Below are positions 23,660 through 34,700 of a stretch of 64,000 bases of DNA, one piece after another. The position numbers and the translations under genes were made by a program. Position 1 is the stretch's first letter. Each line of letters opens with the position of its first letter. The stretch spans positions 14,159,001 through 14,223,000 of the forward strand of contig JAWQUS010000016.1 of the NCBI GenBank assembly GCA_036365455.1, given 5' to 3'. The notes under the pieces were generated by a model, which had not been told where the DNA came from, did no database searches, and worked only from the letters and a program-made list of their open reading frames with translations. The DNA is from Macrosoma leucophasiata. Its lineage: Eukaryota > Arthropoda > Insecta > Lepidoptera > Hedylidae.

Positions 23660-23912
23660 GTTTATCGTTTTTAGGGTTCCGTACCTTAAAAGGAAAAAAA
23701 GGAACCCTTATAGGATCACTCGTGCGTCTGTCACAGCCAATTTGCTCCGAAACTACTCGACCGATTGAGTTGAAATTTGATGAATACATGTGAATTGGAG
23801 ACCCAAAGATGAACATGTCCCTGCATTTTAAATCTGTAATATTTTCGAAAATATTTATTTAAATTACGGAACCCTCACCACGCGAGTCGTACTCGCACTT
23901 GTCCGATTTTTT
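23660..23912 (+). repeat. interspersed repeat family F
   Basis: It begins TTTAGGGTTCCGTACC and ends GTCGTACTCGCACTTGTCCG followed by a T run. This is the best-preserved copy in the window. Diverged copies are at 50328-50590 and 17345-17535. Confidence 0.65.
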
Positions 23913-24568
23913 TTTAAACTGAAGTTCAGTGCAGCAATCCCTTCAACAGATGTTATTGCTAATAATTCATCTGATTAAATGATTCTTAAAAATGGTTTAA
24001 TATTAACTATGGAATTACGATTCCTTCTATGGAAATATAGTACCATTTAGTATCTACATCAAAGGGAATTTACTGAAGATAAGGTTACAAGTCCCCTATA
24101 CATAAACAGTATAAATTAATAATGTGCGCCTTCCGACTTCAAATAGCAATTACCTACATTTCCATATAGTTATTGCTCATTATTTTTCATTAGACTTCAT
24201 TTCATAATAATTGGCTAGACAATTAGTTGCAGGCTTCTGTATTTAAAAAATCAAGGGATGGGTACAGTAATAATGGTAGAGTTCCAATGACAAAGCCTCA
24301 GGGTGGATATTAAAATATCCCTAATCTACCTCCCGTAAAGTGATAGTGATCAGTTAAGAATGTACGACAACTTAATTGTCGACACATGGCTCCTGGTTTA
24401 TCAGCTGTATGAATGCAAAATCATTTACATTGAGATCCTTTTTATTTTTATGTAAATGTGTAAGAGCCATGGATTTATTTGCCATCATGAGCACCTTATA
24501 CTTGTTTGCCGCTTATAAAAAGATAAAGTAGCCAATGTACCTTTAATGTAGCATGACTCTTTAAATAG

Positions 24569-24885
24569 ACTAGCGGCCCGCCCCGGCTTCGCGCTGGTGT
24601 AATGTTACCTACCCTCTCCTATTCGTCTTAGTCTTAGTCAATTTAAATATTCAAAGACCAAATATTATCAACATTAACTGTACTTAGTGATGAAATAATT
24701 TATTTTGATAAGGATTCATAGCATAAGTAAAATAAACGCAACGCAAATAAAATATAGCGTTACTCGTGGATGATGTAGCTTTTGAATGGTGAAAGATTTT
24801 TTTTAAATCGGTCGGGTAGTTCTTGATCCTATTCAATACAACCAAACAAACAAAGTTTTGATGTTTATAATATTAGTGTAGATAA
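24569..24885 (+). repeat. interspersed repeat family D, RTE-like tail
   Basis: It begins GACTAGCGGCCCGCCCCGGC and ends TTTATAATATTAGTGTAGAT. It parallels the copy at 10290-10651 with internal differences. Confidence 0.55.
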
Positions 24886-26540
24886 AATAAAATAGATCGC
24901 AAACTATGTTTTATACTGCTAAGGTGTTACCGAGTTTGCTGAAACAGCTAGTTCAATTTTATAAAATCGTTTGTCCTATCTGATGGATGCATTACCAAGC
25001 CCATTTTTTAAAATGTAAGCATGAAATTTGAACTGTTAGTTTCTCTTTTTTAGACAAGCCTTCCCTAAAATCCGCATGAATGTAGCTGCGAAACGACTGA
25101 GTCAAGTTACTTTGCGAAAATTAGGCAATAATGTTGTGTGAGCCTTATATATTATTATGAAGATTTTTGCCAATATTACATTGACAAATCGAAGGAGACA
25201 AGTAAAGAAAAAAATGGGTAATTTGTTTAAAATCATTTGTTTTTCTTTTATCTCACTGACTAACAATTAAACGAGCGAAATGAAACCAATGCTCGCCGTA
25301 AAACTTTTTTAATCAAGCTGAATTTTTCGAATGAAAAGATTCCTAAAGGCATCGTGGAGTTTGTTAATGATGCGATGAATGTTAATGAATTCGACTCAAA
25401 AAACAACGTGGATGTATATAAATAGGTACATGAAAGGAACAAGTAGATATATCCGCCTGTTAGGGACTATATACAGAAAGTAAATGGCTATGAAGGAAAA
25501 TGCTAACATTAAAGATATATTTGAATAGTACCTACTTGAAAACCACAGATCACCCTCTGTGTTGAAAACACAGAAGGATGTTATTAATAGGTATACAGAA
25601 TGTTAACTTTAGAGAACTCAACTTGATGACTCATCAAAGCATAAATATGTGTGAGAAAGAGACCAAAGAAATCAGTAAATCTAATAAATATTTTAGACAC
25701 ATTTTATTATCTGGCTCTCCAGCTGAAGCGTCAATATTATTCTGTCCGGTTTTTCTAGTTTTATTAAAAAAGTTTTACGATGAAAATCAGTTTAATTTCA
25801 CTTAATTCTCTGTAAATGAGATTTCTTTTTTCAAATTTGAAATGTCGAATTAACAAATTAGTATCTAATGAAAAAAAATAATACTAGCTGCTCAGCGAAC
25901 TTTATGCTCGAATCTTTGTACTCAATTTAAAAAACCATCGGCGATTTTTAAATTTTTTTGCTAGGTATTTTTTTTGTTTAAATTTTTATTCCAGTCCAAG
26001 CTCTTCCTGACAATGACGAATTCATAAAGATTTATCAAAGGAGATCATCCACGACACTATGGACTTTTGTCCTGAACTCGGAATGTTCGTGTTGCCATAC
26101 TTTTAATCAAATAGATGATATATTTAGATACTTTTACAAAAAGGAAGAACAAAAATATAATCGTGTTACTGATATATATAAAAAAAAATATATATTCTGA
26201 GGTTAGGTTTGTCTAATAAAGTCTAATTGGAACAAAAAAAGGAACTTGAAGTGGTAAGTATGAGTCTTTCCAGCATATATCGCCAAGTAACATGTGTTAC
26301 AAACATAACATTACGCCATTATTTCACTAAGAGAGCAGGTACAAATGTTTGATATCTTATTGACCGGAAACCAAGGAGTACTCATGAAATAAAAAAATAT
26401 ACCCCATTATAAATATTATTAAATGCAATATAAAAAAATATATATTTATTTCAGCATTTTCGTGCTGTTATGCTTTTTGAAACACCAGCGACAATTTTTT
26501 TCCTCAGGACTGTTCGAGGGATCTCCTTTGATGTAATAGG
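24886..26540. other. intergenic, repeat debris
   Basis: No supported gene. 25700-25990 is a diverged copy of the repeat at 27892-28290 (shared TCTAG(T/C)TTTATTAAAAAAGTT). An open frame of about 70 codons at 25995-26201 after a good acceptor is discussed under findings. Confidence 0.4.
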
Positions 26541-27805
26541 TTGGGGAAAAAGTCTTTTCGCATTATAGTATGTATGAACTTGTAATAAAATCTCTTTGGC
26601 TGTAGTATTTGTATCTGGCTGGTTTTGGTATCATTGAAAGTTAAAATTTTAAAGAACATAATTCCAAATTCAAACTAGGCAAATGTGTGATTTTCATTTG
26701 TTTTTCGTACTGTCAAGATGAGTGAATCTAATGAAGAAATTCGATACATTTTAAAATTTTACTACAAAAAAGGTAAAAATGCAACGCAAGCAGCGAAAAA
26801 AATTTGCGATGTTTATGGACCTAGTGCAGTGTCTGTGAGAGTAGCACAAATTTGGTTTAAGCGTTTTCAATCCGGAAATTTTGATGTCAAAGATGCACCT
26901 CGCTCTGGTCGCTCTATTACGGATAAAATGGATGCCATTTTTGAAAAAGTGGAGCAAGATCGACATATCAGTAGTTACGACGTAGCTGAAGAACTGATCA
27001 CAAAACAGTTTTGGCGCATTTGAAAAAAGCTGGGTACAAAAAAAGTTCGACATTTGGGTACCTCACGAGCTCACTGAAAGAAACCTAATGAACCGTGTAC
27101 TCATTTGTGATTCTTTATTACGACGTAATGAAACTGAATCATTTTTGAAGAAGCTGATAACTGGTGATGAAAAGTCGATCACGTACGACAAGAACGTGCG
27201 AAAAAGGTCGTGGTCAAAGGCCGGTCAGGCTTCACAGACTGTGGCGAAACCCGGGTTAACTCGCAATAAGGTGATGTTGTGTGTGTAGTGGGATTGGAAG
27301 GGCATTATTCATTATGAGCTATTACCACCAGGCAGGACTATCGATTCTGAACTCTACTGCGAACAACTGATGAGATCAAAGTAAGAAGTTGGGAGAAAGC
27401 GGCCGAAATTGATCAACAGAAGGGGTGTGGTGTTTCATCATGATAACGCTAGACCTCACACATCTATAGCCACTCAGCAAAAATTAAGAGTTTGGCTGGG
27501 AGGTGTTAATGCATCCGCCGTATAGTCCTGACCTTGCACCTTCAGATTTCCACCTGTTTCGGTCTCTTCAGAATTCTTTATGCAATGTTAGGTTAACATC
27601 ACGAGAGGACTGCCCAATCCACTTGTCGCGGTATTTTGATGAGAAGTCCCAAAATTTTTATAGCAATGGGATCATGTCCCTACCTACAAGATGGCAAAAG
27701 GTTATCGAACAAAATGGTACGTACATACTTCAGTTAAATTTAATTAAACTATATTAAAAAATGTTTTGACTTATCTTAAAAAATGCGAAGAAACTTTTTC
27801 CCCAA
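26541..27805 (+). mobile_element. mariner (Tc1/mariner) element, inactivated
   Basis: Imperfect 24-bp inverted termini occur at 26541-26564 and 27782-27805. They start TTGGGGAAAAAGT and match at 22 of 24 positions. They bracket a 1265-bp element, the usual mariner size. The interior holds a decayed mariner transposase. The exact TA target duplication cannot be assigned because the outer few bases have diverged. It lies between the two convergent host genes. Confidence 0.88.
26718..27757 (+). pseudogene. mariner transposase pseudogene
   Basis: The ATG at 26718 opens an N-terminal helix-turn-helix region (ILKFYYKKGKNATQAAKKIC, then IWFKRFQSGNFDVKDAPRSG). Decay follows: a frameshift near 27000, further shifts to about 27070, and a TGG-to-TAG nonsense change at about 27286 between LCV and WDWKG. 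A small deletion lies near 27390 and another frameshift near 27490. The catalytic-triad contexts are still readable: ITGDEK (about 27166), HHDNARPH (about 27442) and YSPDLAPSDFH (about 27545). The second and third Asp residues are spaced as in DD34D, which defines mariner. It is non-functional. Confidence 0.9.
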
Positions 27806-27891
27806 TATTTAGTAGTTTGGAAGTTAAGTACGCGCTTACAAACGATTGTACTTTTAATCTGAATATTGATTCCAAAAAAAATGCTCGATGT

Positions 27892-28290
27892 TACTAGCTG
27901 ACCCGGCGAATATCTTACTGCCTTAGAATTAAATAATATGTCAATGATTTGTTAGTTATGAACGTTGTGTATCGAAAAACGTTTTGTATAAAATAAAATT
28001 GTGTTCACTTTTTTCCTTACTAATTCCTTAATTTTTGTCACCTTTTGTACCTTTATTGGACTTCTAAAAATATTTGAAAACTAAAATTAGCCATTCTCGA
28101 GTTTTCTGAAACTCACAAACGTCATTACTTAATATAAACGCAATTATACCTATTATGCTTTTTCCTTGTTTTTGCTTTTCCAGCTAACGTATCAATATAA
28201 TTGTGTCCCGTTTCTAGCTTTATTAAAAAAGTTCCACGGAAAACATTGGTTTAATTTCACTTTCTGCTTCATCGAGATAGGAGGCAATGA
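27892..28290 (+). repeat. RTE-like repeat family I
   Basis: It begins ACTAGCTGACCCGGCGAAT. Similar ends occur at 25870 and 61015 (plus strand), and as inverted tails ending GGGTCAGCTAGT at 13400 and 45000. There is no ORF. The class is inferred from the end motif. Confidence 0.5.
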
Positions 28291-28384
28291 ATAACAATAA
28301 ACAAATAAATTCCTTGATGATATTGCTGTTTTGTGTTTCGTTGTTTTTTTATTCCATTGGGTATGTACCTGCTTCTTTTGAGTT

Positions 28385-28540
28385 TTAATATCTATATAAA
28401 ACAAAGTCCTCCGCTGCGTCTGTCTGTGTGTCTGTCTGTATATTCGCCATAACCTCAAAGTCTACTCCACGGATTTTCATGCGGTTTTCACCAATAGATA
28501 GAGTGATTCTTGGGGAATTTTTGTGTAAATTTTGTTTGGC
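28385..28540 (+). repeat. interspersed repeat family H
   Basis: It contains AAAACAAAGTCCTCCGCTGC, a TCTGTCTGTGTG stretch and ACGGATTTTCATGCGGTTTT. The same order is seen at 33285-33420. Confidence 0.6.
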
Positions 28541-28782
28541 GTGTAATGATAAATGTTGAAGGTGGCGGAATAAATCAAGCCGCCTGGGAGCTTTCAACCA
28601 AGACGCTGTCTAAACCTTTTGAAATAGGTATAACATTAGAAAAAGCTTATCGCGCAGTACGCTGGCTAAGAGGGCTAGGCGAGCGTCACGAAAAATCCTC
28701 AAGACACTTTTGCTATAGTGCATAGCGCTTGGAGAGGGGGCAGGCCGCGTAGGTACCTATAAGATTCGATGTTAGGTGGAAA

Positions 28783-29013
28783 AGCGTAGGACCACCGCAT
28801 TACCTAATATACTTGCCGCTAAATGGTAGTGTTCAGCACCATCGTGTTCCGTTCAGGTGGTAATATACGGCCCTGTAATTTCCGGCACAGAGGCATAACA
28901 CCTTAGGCCTCAGGATGCCTGGTCTTTGTGTGGGTGTCTATAGGCTGCAGTCATCACTTTACATCAATGTGAACTGCTTGCTTGTTTGCCACTTCCATTA
29001 CATTAAAAAAAAG
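28783..29013 (+). repeat. family B repeat, 5'-truncated
   Basis: It runs from GCGTAGGACCACCGCATTAC to CTTCCATTACATTAAAAAAAA. The first 60 bp or so of the family are missing. Confidence 0.7.
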
Positions 29014-29431
29014 TTGGAAGCTGTGTCATAGACACCATCGCCCACCACCTCCCATTAGATTCGGATTTTAATATTGAAATGAATTTTTATAGTTACCTTA
29101 CCATTTTATTGTAAAATCAAACAAATACATACTTTTAAACAAATATTTATTACGAGTATTCAAATAATAATAATTAATCTTACATTACTACTGGAAAGTT
29201 ATTTGTACTGCATAATATTATATGATTGATATTCATACATGTATTACGAACACTGACTAGGCACTGGTATCGATAATTATTTAGTGTTTGGGAAATCACC
29301 GGCGTAGGTACATCATAGTTATACAAATGTATTTCATCATTATGTCAGTCAGATAAAAGTTATTGATGTGTACGAGATTGTTCCACAAACCTAGATACGA
29401 GTCCTTGAAGTTTTAGAGACAAACTGATTAA

Positions 29432-29613
29432 ACAGTGCTCAACAATAAATATTGCACATCGAGCTTAGGAAGGAGACTTCGGCTTATTTCGGGTCTGTAG
29501 AGAGAGCGTTATCTCTTTCGCACTACGCAGCAGAGATGACGCTCTACGAAGTCGAAACGAGCCGATCGTATCTTTCGTAGGCTCGTTGTGCAATATTAAT
29601 TGTTGAGTACTGT
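29432..29613. mobile_element. MITE with about 38-bp terminal inverted repeats
   Basis: The left end is ACAGTGCTCAACAATAAATA, continuing TTGCACATCGAGC. The right end is its complement with four or so changes. The element is 182 bp. A half copy in reverse orientation lies at 50046-50132. The superfamily is not assigned. Confidence 0.7.
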
Positions 29614-30352
29614 AAAATATATGTACCAAGTACATATTAGGATCCTGTGATTGTACCACATTGTACTATTGGTGATCAAAGCTAATTTGATTGAACATTG
29701 TTTAATTGACACAAACTTTTAGTTGTTTAACAACTTTTGTAAATTTACATTCCTTCATACTGGGTCAAAATTATTGTCAACAAATTTAAGATCGTTTCAT
29801 ATTATCTAGACATTGAGCGAGTCACTGCGTGTCAGATTCAATTATCAATTGAACTGAGTCAAAATTTTGTAAAAAAAATAATTCTATCATGTGTTAGACA
29901 TTATATTACGGTTAAATTTTAGTTTTGTTGTTTTCCCGCAGAAAAATGATTTTGTCTTGATTGTATAATCGATTAACAATATTATTTGTTAATGCTTAGT
30001 TACACATATCGCAAGGCCCACGTGTGCTTAATTAGTCTGGAATATTTATGAATATTCACTGTATTTTCATTTTGACGGCAGCGCACTATAGTGTGCGTGC
30101 ATTAGTTCAGGTAGTACATTACGTTACGTTTAGAGAATTACTATAATTTCTCAGGCTTTCGAGGATATGATTATTTTATAACATTTTTTTATTTTATTTT
30201 AACTATTATGTTTCAATAATATTACTGAAAGCAAATCTCTCTGCCGTGAGAAAACAACCACTAATATTTCAGCCTATTTACCCATATCACAATTGACGTA
30301 TCTAGCTGCCGCGGTAGAGTGAGAAATTCAATAAAATTACACCGAATAAAAA
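29614..30352. other. intergenic, nothing recognised
   Basis: AT-rich sequence between two repeats, with no convincing exon, RNA or repeat. Confidence 0.4.
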
Positions 30353-30636
30353 ACCACTACTACTACGCTGAGGTCCTGGGTTCGATTCCCGGGTAGGGGG
30401 TTGTCAGAGATAATGGTGTAAAGTCCTTTATCTCTGGTTCTACTGGGATTTTTCCATTTTCTGGAAATATTCCCAGTACCTCGAATTTTGGTAATGTGCC
30501 CGGAGATGTCAACAGGCTCGCCACCTGTTACATGGGCCAAAAACGTAACCGGCGAATCGTGGGTGTTTGCATGTATGCTTGAATGCAGGCATTTACCTCT
30601 GCCTACCCCTTCGGGAATTACAGGCGTGAAGATACG
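30353..30636 (+). repeat. SINE family A, near full length
   Basis: It begins within the tRNA-like head at CCACTACTACTACGCTGAGG. It carries the pol III B box GGGTTCGATTCCCGGG and ends GGAATTACAGGCGTGAAG. Confidence 0.78.
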
Positions 30637-31513
30637 AATAAAAAACATTACGATCATGAATTGACACAACATGCTCCATGTATAAAATATGAAACGATAT
30701 GTAAAGACGTGCTTCCAAATTTAATTTGAAACGTGTATAAATATAAAGTATACCTACATATAGGTGTAATTGCTAAACTCTGAATAGGGACAAAATACAA
30801 CATGTAACATGAATAATGCACACTATCTAACACCTCGATTAGAAAATCGAGTTATAATCATAATACATGAACTGAAATTACATGTTTATTTATTTAATAT
30901 TTTTATTTAAGAAAAGATAAAGTTGTCCCCAATTTGTGCGAACGGTATGCACACCCTATGCGTACTTACCCTTCCTCTACCTACGACCACACATAAAACA
31001 CCGAACCAAAAAAATGTGACCTAGCGTAACTTGCGTATCCTTATTTAACACTCGCTAGTAATAAGATTAATTTTTATTTTCCACAATTTTATTTTTTAAA
31101 TGAATATTCATAATAAAAAGCACGTCTCAACGAGTTCAAATAAACTTGTTGAGACTAGCATTTTAAATTGGATACGCGTTAGTCTTATTTTCGTTTGTAT
31201 TGACTGTTCACCAAATGGGTGACCATAATTTCCTTAATTGTAATTAACTTTGGGACAAAATATTACCTACATCAAAAATGTCTGAAATCGATTCGGTTAT
31301 CGATTCTGAACTAACTAGTTTCGGGTTGTACATTCAATCCTGTTACACGTTGTATAATTGAACCTACAAACTTTGTTGGCCGGCAGATTAAAAATATAAT
31401 AAGATAATTCCTAAATTAACATGGATTTCAAATCCATTAATATAATGACTTGTAAAATTAAGTCGATTGTCTAAAACTTATGTATACAAAATATCAATTC
31501 GAAGCCTACAATT
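30637..31513. other. 3' flank of the SLC17-type gene
   Basis: No gene. It includes a 14-bp-arm imperfect hairpin around 31122-31155 (GTCTCAACGAGTT / AACTTGTTGAGAC). Candidate polyadenylation hexamers for the minus-strand gene occur around 31070-31080. Confidence 0.4.
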
Positions 31514-31732
31514 TCACTCTTCGCCTCTCTTCGTCAACTTGACGCCTTCAGGCTGGTCTGGGATATCTTCACTGATGAGAGGACCATGTTTCCAGTCCGC
31601 TGGGTACCCATATTTTCTGACGTCGTCCCACCATTGCTGCTCGCCGTCAGCCCAGATGCAGTACACTATATTGGTGCCGACAAGCACTACGAAACACACC
31701 CAGAACGCTATTCGCCATTGTTCTAGTGTTGA
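31514..31732 (-). CDS. SLC17-type transporter exon 9 (terminal)
   Basis: The acceptor is TCTCTTACAG and the stop is at 31516-31514. Its 72 codons encode helix 12 (EQWRIAFWVCFVVLVGTNIV) and a cytosolic tail with GEQQWWDD and a charged end. Confidence 0.9.
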   Translation of the reverse strand, partial: STLEQWRIAFWVCFVVLVGTNIVYCIWADGEQQWWDDVRKYGYPADWKHGPLISEDIPDQPEGVKLTKRGEE

Positions 31733-34700
31733 CTGTAAGAGAAAGAAAAATATTTTCAAGGATTTCAATAGCAAATGGAGAGTAAGTTTCTGGTCTACTG
31801 GTGGTAGAGCTTTAAGGACGGAGCTCGCAGGCGTAGGCATCACCGCATTACCTAATAAACTTGCCGCTAAATTGTAGTGTTCAGCACTATCGCGTTCCGG
31901 TCAGGGTAATTTACTGCCCTGTAATTGCCGGCACAGAGGCATTGCACCTTAGGCCTCAGGAGTGGTAACGCATCTGCATTTTGACCTTGGTCTTTATGTA
32001 AGTGTCTATAGGCTGCAGTCATCACTTAACATCAATGTGAACTGGACGCTTGTTTACCACTTCCATTACATAAAAAAAATTACCTAATCTATCAGCCGCC
32101 AAATAGTACCTGTACCTAGTGTTTAGCGCTATCGTGTTCCGGAAAGACGGTAATGTATGCTATCACGACCCAATAACTTACGTCTCGGGGGTGGTAATGC
32201 ATCTACATTTTGACCTCTTTTTTTTTGTTTATGTTTATAGGCTGCAGTCATCACTTAACATCAATGTGAGGTGCATGCTTGTTTATCACCTTCCTCTTCC
32301 TTACATAAAAAAGTAAAATATTAATAGGACTTGATCCCGCGATCACTAACATAGTCTTTTTCCTAGTTCTAGTTCCTAGTCAATCTTTCATAAATTTCAC
32401 CCGCATGTGATATTCCAAACAATTAAATAAATGAGTAAATTATGCGCTATATCAACTTAAATCATTCATCAGTTTTATATACAGCATTTTAATCATTTCT
32501 TTTTTTATTATTTTTCATATCACTACTTATATTGGAGCATTTTGTAGTGTTCTACTCTACTAATCGGATGACTTTAAAGTTATGCGAGGACATGAGGGAA
32601 AATTCGCCAAGTTAAGAGTAGGTAATCATTTTTCTAATTTTAATGGGACCAACTTGGATATTCCTTTTATTTCTCAAAAATAGTCTTGAAAAGCAGACCG
32701 CTCAGAAAAATATTAAGCATCATACATCATTCAAGATCCAATTGATAACCTCACTTCATTTGTTTTATATATATTTGAGTACCTATTCTTTTTTTCTATC
32801 TAGCCCATTGTTAATTCATTTTATATTTAAGGACAAATATACACGGGTTTACCATAATGCTAAAATAACAGAACAAAACACTTACGTCAGGCGTCAACAA
32901 CCCGATAAGGTATGGTGTGACAATGCCGGCAAAGGTCGAAGTGGTATTTACGAGCGACGTTAAGGTTCCTGCGTAGTTTGGTGCTAAATCTAGGGCATTC
33001 ACCTGAAAAGGAAAAAAATATAATAATATCACTTTTATTTTTTCAAATATAATAATGGTCGCAAAGTGGCAAACAATCAACGTTCACTGCACTGCACATA
33101 TTGGTGGTAAGTGGATCACTGTAGCCTACATTCACACTACCAACACAAGAACTCTTACACCACAAGTCTAAGTAGGTAGATATGACGAGTATTATATATT
33201 TTCATTTTATTTCCTCTACAGACGAAATAATATTAAATGACTAAATGATCAACAGATTAGTGCCAATAGATAATTATCTCTACATATCATAAAACAAAGT
33301 CTCCCGTCGCATCTGTCTGTATGTCTGTCTGTCTGTCGGTCAGCGATAAATTCAAAGATTGCAGCACGGATTTTCATGCAGTTTTCACCAATAGATAAAG
33401 TGATTCTTAAGGAAGGTTTGTGCATATTACTTGTTAAAGTTTTGTGTAAATTAATTGTACCTAATATACCTAAGAATATAACAATAATAAGCACTTTGAG
33501 ATATAACAAAACAATGTATGATGGAATATTTCCTCTTTTACAAAAAAAGGCAATTTTGTTGAAAAAACTTTGCTTTAAGTTGATGGTACCAATTTTTGCA
33601 AGAGATTTAACCCCCTCGATAAAGTAAATTTTGAACATGATATGGTTTTAATAAGCAATATCAACAATGGACATGAAACTTACACGGTTTCTTTTTATTT
33701 TTAGGGCTCCCTTAAATATTAGTTTTTCCAAAAGAGTTCCATCTACAAAAACGTTTGTCAACCACTGTACTATATATGTATAATAAATTACCTTCATTCC
33801 ACTATAAAATCCACCCATAAGGGCCATGGAAAGTACAAAGTAGATCATAGCAGCATTTCTATCACAGCCAGAATATGAAGCCAGAATAATACAGATGGCG
33901 GGACCGGTGGCAGCTGTAAAATAATATAAGAGTTTACTAAGACTAATGAAATGAATCAATCAATCAATCTTCAATATCTTCAAAATTCTTCCGTTGCTGT
34001 TGACCATCTGATGACTGACTGAGAAACTGATTACGCATAGCCGAAACATCTGGTCGTAGAAAGCTTGAATTAAGCGTGCAGGTTCCTTGGGGAATGTAGG
34101 GTAGCATTAAAAAATAAATTGATCAACAACCCGCATGCGAATTTTGGAAATTATAGCTTATTCTCCCATATGATGCAATAGGGCATCTTTGGTGGAGACT
34201 TTTGGTCAAAAGTGGACGTTTGATTTATTTAAAATTATGATTCCTTATGACATAAATTTGTTAAGTTTTCGCAAGCTTCGATATGACCCGTCAATCCAGT
34301 ACTTTTAAATGGCCATTTTATCCAAGAGTCGTATCTAGAACAAATATCCATGCATATTGTTATAATAAAACTGTAGAAGTGTAAATTCTGTACATTAAAA
34401 ATATTGAAAAAATAAATACCAGGGGATGTTACTAGATCGATACCGAACCAAAATATGTGATTAGAAAATTTTTTGTCTGTCTGTCTGTCTGTCTGTCTGT
34501 TTGGCGGGGCTAATCTTGGGAACGGCTCGACCGATTTTAACGGGACTTTCACTGGCCGATAGCTGATGTGATAAGGAGTAACTTAGGCTACTTTTATCGC
34601 CATACATCCATACATACATACATACCTACATACAAATAACTAGAATTCGAGTGTACCCGACTTTGACGGGACTTCCACGGGTAGGTAGCTGATGTAATAA

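Noticed and set aside
31467..31877. 136-codon plus-strand open frame
   Set aside because: It is antisense to transporter exon 9 and runs into a family B repeat; the minus-strand exon has family similarity and matching splice phases.
34466..34635. CRISPR-like short repeats
   Set aside because: They are plain CTGT and CATA microsatellites without unique spacers, in a eukaryotic intron.
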